34,607 bases of DNA from Hyphomicrobiales bacterium (GTDB lineage: Bacteria; Pseudomonadota; Alphaproteobacteria; Rhizobiales; Rhizobiaceae), in the NCBI GenBank assembly GCA_900470965.1, contig UCCS01000028.1, positions 1 through 34,607 of the forward strand, written 5' to 3'. Position 1 is the stretch's first letter. Each line of letters begins with the position of its first letter. The notes beneath the pieces were generated by a model. The model searched no databases. It was not told where the DNA came from and saw nothing but the letters and a program-made list of their open reading frames with translations. A program made the translations under genes and the position numbers. This document shows, piece after piece, positions 7,339 through 14,606 of the stretch.

Positions 7339-8262
7339 ATGAACCCACGACAATTGAAAACCTTCCTTGCGGTCGCAAGGCACGGCAATTTCACCCGCGC
7401 CGCCGGCGAGGCGAACCTCGCCCAGTCGAGCCTCAGCGACCAGATGCAGGTGCTCGAAGAGGAATTGGGCGTGCAGCTTTTCGAGCGCTCCCGACATGGA
7501 GTGACCCTGACACCGGCCGGTGACACGCTGAAAGCCTATGCCGAGGAGATCCTGGCGCTGAACGACGAGGCGAAGGCGACGATCCTTGCCGCCGCCGGTC
7601 TTGGCGGCCAGACACTTGTGATTGGCACGCTAGAAACCATCGCGGCGGAGAAGCTCGCGCCCTTCCTGACGCACTTTCGCGCGGCCCATGCTGATATCGG
7701 CCTGACGCTGAAGATCGCTGGCAGCGGTGAATTGCAACGCCGCCTGGAAGACGGCTCGATCGATATCGCTATTACCTTCGATCGCGGAGAACAGGACGAG
7801 CGGTTCGTGACCCGCCTCCTCTCGCGCGAACCGCTGATGCTGATTGCAGGCCGCAATGCGGGGGCGATGCCGCCCGAGAACCTTGCGGACCTGAGCCAGC
7901 TACCCTTCATCGCCACGGAAACCGGTTGTGTCTATCGCCGCCTGTTCGATACGGCATTTGCCGAAGCAGGCATTGCCGCGCCCGATATCGTCACCCAGGC
8001 CGACAGCATCCAGACGATCATCCGCCTCGTTGCCTCCGGCGCTGGTTACGGTCTTGTCCCGCGTCTGGCCGCCAATCCGGCCGTCGAGCGCGGCGATGTC
8101 GCGGAACTGCCCTGGCCGGGCGACACGCCCACCGCCTCGCTCATCATGCTGTGGCGGCGCCGGCGGGTGCAGCCGCCGGCGCTTTCCCTATTACTCGCAT
8201 CGGCGAGCGGGGATTTCCGGTCGGTCAGGCCAGCCGATGCCCGCCTTCGACGTGCAGGATAG
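7339..8262 (+). CDS. LysR family transcriptional regulator
   Basis: 307 residues. Residues 1-60 (MNPRQLKTFLAVARHGNFTRAAGEANLAQSSLSDQMQVLEEELGVQLFER) form the LysR winged helix, and the periplasmic-binding-like effector domain follows. The start at 7339 begins the canonical MNxRQLxTF pattern; upstream in-frame codons run through the promoter. The last ~13 codons overlap the end of the convergent SDR gene (8225-8262), so the C-terminal tail may be an extension caused by loss of an earlier stop. Targets are likely the divergent cyclase-like gene and itself. Confidence 0.88.
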   Translation: MNPRQLKTFLAVARHGNFTRAAGEANLAQSSLSDQMQVLEEELGVQLFERSRHGVTLTPAGDTLKAYAEEILALNDEAKATILAAAGLGGQTLVIGTLETIAAEKLAPFLTHFRAAHADIGLTLKIAGSGELQRRLEDGSIDIAITFDRGEQDERFVTRLLSREPLMLIAGRNAGAMPPENLADLSQLPFIATETGCVYRRLFDTAFAEAGIAAPDIVTQADSIQTIIRLVASGAGYGLVPRLAANPAVERGDVAELPWPGDTPTASLIMLWRRRRVQPPALSLLLASASGDFRSVRPADARLRRAG

Positions 8263-8962
8263 TGCCTGTCGTAAAGCCGTTGCCGATCAGGAAGCGGATC
8301 GCATCGGCGATATCCTTTGCACGGCCGACACGGCCCACCGGCAAGCGCTTCGCCATCGCGTCCAACGTCGCCTGCTTGGCGTCACCGGCAACGAAACTCC
8401 AGATCGGCGTATCCACCCATCCTGGCGATACCGCGTTGATGCGCAGAGGCGCAAGCTCCACGGCAAGCGCCCGCACCAGCCCTTCCAGCGCCGCATTGAC
8501 GGCTGCAACAACCGAACCCCGCGCCGCCGGCCGGTAGGCCGCCACGCCTGACGTATAGGTGATCGAGCCAGACGGCGGCAGGCACGGCGCGCCGTATTTG
8601 GCAAGCAACAGCGGCCCGTAGAACTTGCTCTCGATAACCCGCTGAGCCGCCGAAAGCTGCAGATCCGGCAGAAGCTGGTAAGCCCCCTCGATATCCGCCG
8701 CCGTGCTGACGATATGATCGACCGGCCCGCAATCGCGGAAGAAGACTGCAACCTCCTCCTCCCGCGTGAGATCGAGGGAGGCGGTCTTAAGATGAGCAGG
8801 ATCGCCGAGCTCCCGCCGCGCCGCCTCAAGCCTCTCTGCACTGCGCCCGGCAATCGTCACCCGCGCCCCTTCGGCCAGCAGCCGCTGCGCCAGCGCCAGC
8901 CCCATGCCGGAACTGCCGCCCACGATGATAATCTCTGCGCCTTCTATTTTGATGTCCGTCAT
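8225..8962 (-). CDS. SDR-fold protein lacking the catalytic Tyr/Lys
   Basis: 245 residues. The cofactor motif GGSSGMG (15-21) and the C-terminal VEGGH ending mark a classical short-chain dehydrogenase/reductase. At the active site, where families have YxxxK before AALEGL, this protein reads VAAVN (GSVVAAVNAALEGLV): Tyr is Val and Lys is Asn. A TYTSGVAAY segment sits where the catalytic Ser is expected. It may use other residues, or bind NAD(P) without classic catalysis. The ATG at 8962 is preferred because AAGGAG sits 6 nt before it; the ATG at 8968 abuts that site. The 3' end overlaps the convergent LysR gene by 38 nt. Confidence 0.84.
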   Translation of the reverse strand: MTDIKIEGAEIIIVGGSSGMGLALAQRLLAEGARVTIAGRSAERLEAARRELGDPAHLKTASLDLTREEEVAVFFRDCGPVDHIVSTAADIEGAYQLLPDLQLSAAQRVIESKFYGPLLLAKYGAPCLPPSGSITYTSGVAAYRPAARGSVVAAVNAALEGLVRALAVELAPLRINAVSPGWVDTPIWSFVAGDAKQATLDAMAKRLPVGRVGRAKDIADAIRFLIGNGFTTGTILHVEGGHRLA

Positions 8963-9020
8963 CTGCATCTCCTTCTTGGCTGGGAGAGCAGATGCCTTGC
9001 GCCGGACCGGAAGAAAAACG

Positions 9021-9050
9021 GAAGAAACCGATGGTGCCATCGGTTCTTCC
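9021..9050 (-). terminator. Intrinsic terminator after chrA
   Basis: Read on the minus strand, GGAAGAACCGATGG and its near-perfect complement form a hairpin (one bulged base), followed by a T-rich run ending in GTTTTTC. It starts 24 nt past the chrA stop codon. The stem is also a long palindrome, so a protein site before the SDR gene is the alternative. Confidence 0.6.
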
Positions 9051-9073
9051 GATGATGCGGCTGCCGGTGAACC

Positions 9074-10471
9074 TCAGGCTGGCCAGACCATCCCGGCCAC
9101 TGCGCAGCCGAGCAGGACCGGAATGACCGCCAGTTTGAACCGGAAGATCGCGATAGCTGCCGCAAGGCTCAGCAATAGCGATGGCAGCGACAGCGACGCC
9201 CAGACGGGCAACTCGATGGAGAAGGGTCCAAGGCTGTGAACCACAGCGCTCCGGAACAGGAAGTGCAGGCCGAACCAGATCGCGAGATTGAGGATGACGC
9301 CGACGACGGCCGCCGTGATGGCCGACATCGCGCCTGCCAGCGCAGCATTGCCGCGCAGCTTCTCGATGAAGGGAGCGCCGAGGAAGATCCAGAGAAAGCA
9401 GGGAACGAAGGTTACCCATGTCGTCAGGACGGCGGCGATCGTGGCTGCGGTCATCCGATTCAGGCTGCCGGGATCACGATAGGCTCCCATGAAGCCGACG
9501 AACTGGAGAACCATGATCAGCGGCCCGGGAGTCGTTTCCGCCATGCCCAGACCATCGAGCATCTCGGTGGGCTTCAGCCATCCGAAATGCTGGACGGCTT
9601 CCTGCGCGACATAGGCAAGCACGGCGTAGGCGCCGCCGAAAGTCACCATCGCCATCTTGCTGAAGAAGACGCCGATCTGCGTAAAGATATCGTCGGGTCC
9701 GAGGAAGAGATAGAGCAGCAGCAGCGGCAGCAGCCAGAGCATCAGCAGCACCGACGAGATCCTCAGCGACCAGCGGAGGTTCGGTCGCGCGTGATCAGGT
9801 ATCTCCTCTCCGAGCAGCGCGTCCGCGTCGGACAGAACCGCGCCGCCCGCCGACCTGTGCCCGCCGCCGCTCTGGAAGAGGCGGGAGCCCGACTTCGATC
9901 CCAGGAAGCCGATGATGGCGGCTGAAAGGATGATAACCGGAAAAGGCACATGGAGGACGAAGATCGCCAGGAAGGCGGCGGCCGCTATCCCGATCATCGC
10001 CCTGTTCTTCAGCGCGCGGCCGCCGACCCTGACGACCGCCTGAATGACGACGGCAAGCACGGCCGCCTTCAGGCCGAAGAACAGCCCCTCGACGGCATCG
10101 ACGCTGCCGAGGGTCACGTAGAGGTAGCTCAGGGCCAGAATGGACAGGAAGCCGGGAAGCACGAACAGGATGCCCGCAACCAGACCGCCGGCGGTCCGGT
10201 GCATCAGCCAGCCGATATAAATGGCAAGCTGCTGCGCCTCCGGTCCCGGAAGCAGCATGCAATAGTTCAGCGCATGCAGGAAGCGCTGTTCGCCGATCCA
10301 CTTCTTCTCATCGACGACGATGCGATGCATGACGGCGATCTGCCCGGCCGGTCCGCCGAAGCTGAGGGCTGCAACGCGCAGCCAGACGCGAAAGGCCTCG
10401 CCGAAGGTAACGCCATGCGGGTTTGGCGACGCGCCTGTATCGGGCGTCGCATGGGTGACGGCACTGGTCAC
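9074..10471 (-). CDS. chrA: Chromate transporter ChrA
   Basis: 465-residue inner-membrane protein with two homologous CHR halves. The first carries LSFGGPAGQIAVMH and LLPGPEAQQLAIYIGW; the second carries VTFGGAYAVLAYVAQ and TTPGPLIMVLQFVGF. These paired FGG and PGP motifs are diagnostic of long-chain ChrA efflux proteins, which export chromate using the proton motive force. The start is GTG 10471, preceded by GGGAGG; the longer open frame upstream is antisense-type sequence inside the upstream gene. The start lies 1 nt after the stop of the rhodanese-ChrB gene, so the two are translationally linked. Confidence 0.95.
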   Translation of the reverse strand: MTSAVTHATPDTGASPNPHGVTFGEAFRVWLRVAALSFGGPAGQIAVMHRIVVDEKKWIGEQRFLHALNYCMLLPGPEAQQLAIYIGWLMHRTAGGLVAGILFVLPGFLSILALSYLYVTLGSVDAVEGLFFGLKAAVLAVVIQAVVRVGGRALKNRAMIGIAAAAFLAIFVLHVPFPVIILSAAIIGFLGSKSGSRLFQSGGGHRSAGGAVLSDADALLGEEIPDHARPNLRWSLRISSVLLMLWLLPLLLLYLFLGPDDIFTQIGVFFSKMAMVTFGGAYAVLAYVAQEAVQHFGWLKPTEMLDGLGMAETTPGPLIMVLQFVGFMGAYRDPGSLNRMTAATIAAVLTTWVTFVPCFLWIFLGAPFIEKLRGNAALAGAMSAITAAVVGVILNLAIWFGLHFLFRSAVVHSLGPFSIELPVWASLSLPSLLLSLAAAIAIFRFKLAVIPVLLGCAVAGMVWPA

Positions 10472-10472
10472 G

Positions 10473-11288
10473 TTAGCCTCCCTTTTTCGCGGAAGGCCAG
10501 TTGTGCGTTTCGTCCGTGGCATCGCGGCACCAGCGGTAGAAGGCATCATAGAGCAGCATGCCGGCATCCAGCTGCTTGAGATCGTCAACAAACATGCGCG
10601 ACAGGCCGAGCGATGCGGCCAGCAGGCCGGCCACTTCAGGGGCAAGGTCCGGCCGGGCGGTATCGGCGCCGCGGACGATCGTTGCAAGCCTCAACATCGG
10701 CTCTGAAGCAAGGCCGAATTCCTCGATCATTACATCGAAGGTGCAGAGCTCGCCGCGGTGGCTCCAGAAGACCTCCTCGATATCGAACGGCATGGCGCCG
10801 AAGCGTTCGGCAACCAGGGCGACGTCTGATGTCGGCACGAAAAGAAAGACCGCCGAGGGATCGACGAAACGCCGGATGAGCCAAGGACAGGCGATGCGGT
10901 CGATCTTCGGACGCGCGCGCGTGACCCAGACAGTCCGTCCCTGCCGGTCGCGCGGCGGCAGCTTGTCGACGGGCACGGCCACGCCGCCGGAGCCTATCCA
11001 GGCTTCGAAGCCACCTTCCAGCACCTCCGCAGCACCCCCGGCATGCCTGATATGGGCGGCCACCCCATGGCTGAGCTTGCCGCCCGCCTGGCAGACGACG
11101 ATGACCGGGCCGATGAAGCCAGCAGCCCATTCCGTGACATCGGTGTGAGATTTCCGGATCGAGCCCGGCACAAGCCGCGGATCGCGGGCAAAATCCTCCT
11201 CGGTGCGCACATCGACGATGACAGGCGCATTGGGTGTGCCGACGATACGGGCGAGCTTATCTGAAGATATTTCGAGAAATGAAGGCAT
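10473..11288 (-). CDS. Rhodanese-ChrB fusion, chromate resistance
   Basis: 271 residues. Residues 8-105 form a rhodanese domain with an active-site Cys66 in VVCQAGGKLSHG. Residues ~115-262 form the ChrB C-terminal domain (KIDRIACPWLIRRFVDPSAVFLFVP, then a long helical part). The usual ChrB N-terminal regulatory region is replaced by the rhodanese domain, so this protein is more likely a sulfur-transfer/redox accessory to chromate resistance than a transcription sensor. GGAGGG sits 7-8 nt before the ATG at 11288. It is the first gene of the two-gene operon with chrA. Confidence 0.87.
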   Translation of the reverse strand: MPSFLEISSDKLARIVGTPNAPVIVDVRTEEDFARDPRLVPGSIRKSHTDVTEWAAGFIGPVIVVCQAGGKLSHGVAAHIRHAGGAAEVLEGGFEAWIGSGGVAVPVDKLPPRDRQGRTVWVTRARPKIDRIACPWLIRRFVDPSAVFLFVPTSDVALVAERFGAMPFDIEEVFWSHRGELCTFDVMIEEFGLASEPMLRLATIVRGADTARPDLAPEVAGLLAASLGLSRMFVDDLKQLDAGMLLYDAFYRWCRDATDETHNWPSAKKGG

Positions 11289-11438
11289 GACGCGTCCCTC
11301 CGTTGTTCGGTTTCGATGGACGCGATTCTTCGGCATGTCGCCTCGTGGGGTGATCGCAACCCCATACAGTTTTTATGCGCGCCGCCGTTTTTCGTGTCAA
11401 GCAGCAGGAGGATTATCTCTTTTATGCGGCAGCCGGCC

Positions 11439-11452
11439 GACGTTGAAACGTC
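11439..11452. promoter_or_regulatory. Palindrome in the chr promoter gap
   Basis: GACGTT-GA-AACGTC is a 6-2-6 inverted repeat in the 289-nt gap between the divergent chr operon and the phosphotransferase gene. It could be an operator for either side. No regulator gene is adjacent, so any regulator must be encoded elsewhere. The rest of the gap holds no coding frame I would defend. Confidence 0.3.
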
Positions 11453-11577
11453 TGTTCGGCAGGTTGCCTCCCCGGCGCCGAGGCGGAAGAAACCATACCG
11501 TCATCGGATTCTTGGATAATCCCGTGCTTGGTAAACGGACCATTCCTCCCTTCATGGATTGCGGCTAGTCTTGTCGG

Positions 11578-12297
11578 ATGAGCACGGAAGAAACGCCGTT
11601 GACCGGCGGTCGCATTACTGCCGGCGTGGTTCGGGTCGGGGAGACCGTCAGGCGCCCGGTCACGAGGGACCGGGCGCATGTGCATGGTCTTCTCCTTCAC
11701 CTCGAAGAGCGTGGCTTTGATGCCGTCCCACGCTTCTTGGGCGTGGACGATCAGCAGCGCGAAGTGCTGAGCTTCATTCCCGGCCATGTGCCTGACGATC
11801 TCGGCCATTTCGATGATGCCCAGCTTGCAGCCGCTGCTCGCCTCCTAAGGCGTTTCCACGACGCGACTGCGGATTTTCCGCTCGTCCTGGACACTGGCGC
11901 GGAAGTCATGTGCCACAACGACTGGGGTCCGCCGAACGCGGTGTTCCGTGATCGCCTGCCGTGCGGCCTGATCGATTTCGACACGCTCGCTCCCGGCCTG
12001 CGCCTCTGGGATCTCGGTTATTTCGCCTTTGCCTGGCTCGACCTTGGGGACGACGCCTATACGGGCGACGAGCAGATCCGGCGACTGGAGGTCGTGGCGC
12101 AAGCCTATGGAATGGCGGGCTGCGCGGCCACGCAGATCGCCATCCATGCGCTCGCGCGACAGACGGCGCTGGCGGTCGCGGGGCGGGTGCAGGGCAAGCC
12201 GGACATGGCGGATTGGGCGGCGGCGGCTGCCGACTGGACGGTCCTCAACGTGCTCGAGCAATTGAGCCCGACCGGCTATGCCCTGCCCGCAGGATGA
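11578..12297 (+). CDS. Aminoglycoside-phosphotransferase-fold kinase
   Basis: 239 residues of the APH/choline kinase fold. The catalytic loop is HNDWGPPN (113-120; Asp115 base, Asn120 Mg ligand), and the DFG-equivalent is IDFDT (Asp133). The N-terminal lobe is short (GRITAGVVRVGETVRRPV), and I do not see the usual ATP-anchoring Lys in a beta-3 position. The natural substrate is probably a small metabolite; drug resistance should not be assumed from the fold. The stop is 15 nt from the convergent SDR. Confidence 0.82.
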   Translation: MSTEETPLTGGRITAGVVRVGETVRRPVTRDRAHVHGLLLHLEERGFDAVPRFLGVDDQQREVLSFIPGHVPDDLGHFDDAQLAAAARLLRRFHDATADFPLVLDTGAEVMCHNDWGPPNAVFRDRLPCGLIDFDTLAPGLRLWDLGYFAFAWLDLGDDAYTGDEQIRRLEVVAQAYGMAGCAATQIAIHALARQTALAVAGRVQGKPDMADWAAAAADWTVLNVLEQLSPTGYALPAG

Positions 12298-12312
12298 AGC
12301 CCAGCCCTCCCA

Positions 12313-13050
12313 TCAGTTCCGCCCCCCATTCGCGCGGATCACCTGCCCATTGACCCAGCCGCTCTCAGCGCTCGCCAGAAACGACACGATCCGGGCAATG
12401 TCCTCCGGCTGCCCGAGCCGGCCGAGAGGGATCTCGTTGGTCAGGCGCTGGATCAGCTCCGGGGAGCGGCCGGCGAGCAGCAGTTCGGTCGCAACCGGCC
12501 CGGGCGCCACGGCATTGACGGTGATACGGCGGGAGCCGAGTTCCTTTGCAAGGATACGCGTCATCGCTTCCACAGCCGCCTTGGTCGCCGTGTAGACTGC
12601 ATTGCCCGGTGAATAATGGCCGATGATGCTGGTGGAGAGATTGATGATACGGCCGCCCTCGCGCACCCGCCTTGCACCCTCGCGCATACCGTTGAAGGTG
12701 CCGGTGAGGTTCACGGCGATCAGGCGATGGTAGTCTTCGTCGCTCACGTCGGAGAGCGGGCCGAAAGTGGTGACGCCGGCATTGTTGACGAGCACGTCGA
12801 CGGTTCCGAATTCCGCTTCGGTGCGCTCGAAGAGGTCGGCGACCGCCTGTGGGTCGGAGACATCAGCGCGGAGCGCAAGCGCCCGGCCGCTGGCCGCCGC
12901 GATGGCCGCAACCACCTCTTCGGCCTGGGCGGCAATTGCCGCATAATTGACGACGGTATGGAAGCCATCGGTTGCGAGCCGCCTGGCGATCGCCGCACCG
13001 ATGCCCCTGGATGCGCCGGTGACGATGGCGGTCTTGGTCTCGTTTGACAT
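12313..13050 (-). CDS. Short-chain dehydrogenase/reductase
   Basis: 245 residues with the full classical SDR set: TGASRGIG (11-18) for NAD(P), NNAG at 89-92, a catalytic Ser in LSTS, Tyr153 and Lys157 (YTATK), and a PGPVATE cofactor loop. The C-terminal WVNGQVIRANGG is typical of the 3-oxoacyl-ACP reductase-like branch. AGGAGA lies upstream of the ATG at 13050. It is divergent from a TetR gene at 13247 and likely its target. The substrate is not determined. Confidence 0.9.
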   Translation of the reverse strand: MSNETKTAIVTGASRGIGAAIARRLATDGFHTVVNYAAIAAQAEEVVAAIAAASGRALALRADVSDPQAVADLFERTEAEFGTVDVLVNNAGVTTFGPLSDVSDEDYHRLIAVNLTGTFNGMREGARRVREGGRIINLSTSIIGHYSPGNAVYTATKAAVEAMTRILAKELGSRRITVNAVAPGPVATELLLAGRSPELIQRLTNEIPLGRLGQPEDIARIVSFLASAESGWVNGQVIRANGGRN

Positions 13051-13196
13051 GTGTGACTCTCCTGTTCCTGCAGCGCGGGTGATCGCAAACATAGCAAGTC
13101 GCATGCGCGTCACTGGTCCTGGTAAGGCGCTAGAAGATCTCAGATCCTGCTGTGTTGCCCGATCGCTTGTGCGCTTGATCTGACGCCGGTAATGTG

Positions 13197-13210
13197 AGCG
13201 ATAACTCGCT
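13197..13210. promoter_or_regulatory. Short palindrome, possible TetR site
   Basis: AGCGA-TAAC-TCGCT is an inverted repeat 37 bp before the TetR start, in the gap with the divergent SDR. The arms are only five bases, so chance is possible. Confidence 0.3.
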
Positions 13211-13246
13211 TTCCCGCTACTCGCATTTCAGGCCCCGTTTCCAGCA

Positions 13247-13870
13247 ATGTCCGAAAGCCCCTACGAGAGCCGCTCCTCGCCCAGAAAAGCGCCCAAACAG
13301 GCTCGCTCGCTTGTCACGGTAAGCGCGATCGTCGAGGCCGCGGCTCGCATTCTGGAGGAGCGCGGCCACGAGGGTTTTTCCACCAACGCGGTCGCGGAAA
13401 AGGCTGGCGTCAGCGTCGGTTCGCTCTACCAATATTTCCCGCGCAAGGATGCGCTGATCGGCGCCCTGATCCTGCGGCAGACGATGTTACTGGTCGGAGA
13501 TGCGGAAAGTGCTGCCGATGGGCCGACGGGCCAAGAGGCGCTCTCTGCCCTCATCAACCCATGCGTCCACCTCCAGCTTGAACGCCCTGCCCTTGCCCGC
13601 TTGCTGGACTATGAAGAGGCGCGCCTGCCGCTCGATGCCGAGACCGAGCAGATCAAGCAACGCTTCTTCGAGCTCACCCGCGATACCCTGCTGCGGCCGG
13701 ATATGCCGCCGCAGCCCGATATCGATGTCGCCGCGCGCGATGTGGTGGCGATCATCAAGGGCATGATCGATGCCGCCGGCGAGCATGGCGAGGAGGACAG
13801 GAACGGGCTGGCGCTACGCGTCAAACGCGCGGTCATCGGCTATCTCAAAACCGCATCGGACAGCGGGTAA
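13247..13870 (+). CDS. TetR family transcriptional regulator
   Basis: 207 residues. The HTH at about 28-70 (AAARILEERGHEGFSTNAVAEKAGVSVGSLYQYFPRKDAL) is the TetR signature, and the rest is an all-helical ligand/dimer domain. The first 20 residues are basic and proline-rich. No good ribosome site precedes the ATG, but the domain fits the start. Divergent from the SDR gene, the usual arrangement for a local repressor. Confidence 0.9.
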   Translation: MSESPYESRSSPRKAPKQARSLVTVSAIVEAAARILEERGHEGFSTNAVAEKAGVSVGSLYQYFPRKDALIGALILRQTMLLVGDAESAADGPTGQEALSALINPCVHLQLERPALARLLDYEEARLPLDAETEQIKQRFFELTRDTLLRPDMPPQPDIDVAARDVVAIIKGMIDAAGEHGEEDRNGLALRVKRAVIGYLKTASDSG

Positions 13871-13872
13871 TT

Positions 13873-13983
13873 TCAAGAAGAAACCCTCGGTCCGGGAGTG
13901 GAACCGAGGGTCTTCATTTGCAGGATCAACGCAGCGATCGCTGGGAACGATCAACCTTTGGGAGGGGAATTAGGTTGCCGCGT
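13873..13983 (-). ncRNA. Candidate trans-acting small RNA
   Basis: No protein frame fits this gap, but the minus strand has the parts of a ~110-nt sRNA. Upstream is GGAAC (14017-14013), then 18 nt, then TT, the spacing of rhizobial RpoE2/EcfG general-stress promoters. A first hairpin CAACCT/AGGTTG (13977-13972 with 13957-13952) exposes a CCCCTCCC loop. The last hairpin ACCCTCGGT/ACCGAGGGT (13911-13903 with 13891-13883) has CACTCCC in its loop and is followed by TTCTTCTT. C-rich anti-Shine-Dalgarno loops are typical of alphaproteobacterial sRNAs. The sequence parts are seen; transcription is inferred. Confidence 0.5.
13883..13911. terminator. Hairpin terminator, probably bidirectional
   Basis: A perfect 9-bp stem (ACCCTCGGT / ACCGAGGGT) with an 11-nt loop lies 12 nt after the TetR stop. 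On the minus strand it is followed by a T-rich tail (TTCTTCTT); on the plus strand the tail is weaker (TCTTCATTT). It may serve both the TetR gene and the candidate sRNA. Confidence 0.65.
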
Positions 13984-13990
13984 TGGATAA

Positions 13991-14017
13991 GGAACAAGCT
14001 GCATCGAATTTGGTTCC
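13991..14017 (-). promoter_or_regulatory. RpoE2/EcfG-like promoter motif
   Basis: On the minus strand GGAAC is followed by 17 nt and GTTCC, which equals the GGAAC-N18-TT pattern known for S. meliloti RpoE2. The motif is also an inverted repeat, so it reads the same on the plus strand, where no gene follows. It sits directly upstream of the candidate sRNA. Confidence 0.4.
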
Positions 14018-14023
14018 CGGAAA

Positions 14024-14557
14024 TTACACGGCCTGCAGCTGGCTCAGCAGAAAATCCGCCCGTGCGGCGACATCGACCTTCGGGAGAGTGACGACCTCAT
14101 AGCCGATTCCAGGATAGGCCACGGTCAGTCGATCATATTCGGCAACGGCCTCTTCAAAACCGTGCCGTCGCTCCGGGTCATTGACATAGATCTCCGGCCA
14201 CGGTGGCGTCAGGAACACCGTCTGGTGATAACGATGCCGGTCCCGCAGCGTCTCCAGCACCGCTTCTCCGGTAGCGGCCTGGAGCGCGGCGGCGGCATCG
14301 ATCAGGCCGCGATCGAAAAACGTCCAGCCCGCCTGCGCCTCCGCAAGTTTCTGATCCTCGAGTGCCATCGCGATCGCCCGCCGGGCAAAAGCCACCGGAT
14401 CGACCCAGGGCAAGGCTGCGCCCTGCCCGGCCAGCTCCTCTCTCACGATCCGGCGTCCGGGCTCTTCGACGGTGGCATAACCGCGCCGGGAAAGCTCTTC
14501 GAGCAATGTTGATTTCCCGCCACCCGAACAGCCGGAAATAACGACGGATTTGATCAT
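14024..14557 (-). CDS. AAA family P-loop ATPase/kinase
   Basis: 177 residues. Walker A GCSGGGKST at 9-17 is right after the first beta strand. A later FFDRGLIDAAAAL segment resembles the Walker B/lid region of P-loop kinases, and TPPWPEIYVNDPERRHGFEEA is characteristic of the AAA_28 group (small predicted ATPases related to nucleoside kinases). The ATG at 14557 has GAGGG upstream; longer frames extend into the kinase gene and are rejected. Cytosolic; substrate unknown. It lies 49 nt after the histidine kinase stop on the same strand and may be the last gene of that operon. Confidence 0.85.
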   Translation of the reverse strand: MIKSVVISGCSGGGKSTLLEELSRRGYATVEEPGRRIVREELAGQGAALPWVDPVAFARRAIAMALEDQKLAEAQAGWTFFDRGLIDAAAALQAATGEAVLETLRDRHRYHQTVFLTPPWPEIYVNDPERRHGFEEAVAEYDRLTVAYPGIGYEVVTLPKVDVAARADFLLSQLQAV

Positions 14558-14606
14558 GGAACCCTCGAAAAACAGATGATGTAAAAGAAGCGTGGTGCAG
14601 ACGCGG

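Noticed and set aside
10472..10687. Longer ChrA reading frame
   Set aside because: It runs inside the rhodanese-ChrB gene in another frame; GTG 10471 has a strong ribosome site.
11578..12297. Reading the phosphotransferase as an aminoglycoside resistance gene
   Set aside because: Only the fold motifs are present; the family mostly acts on small metabolites, and no mobile element or resistance context is seen.
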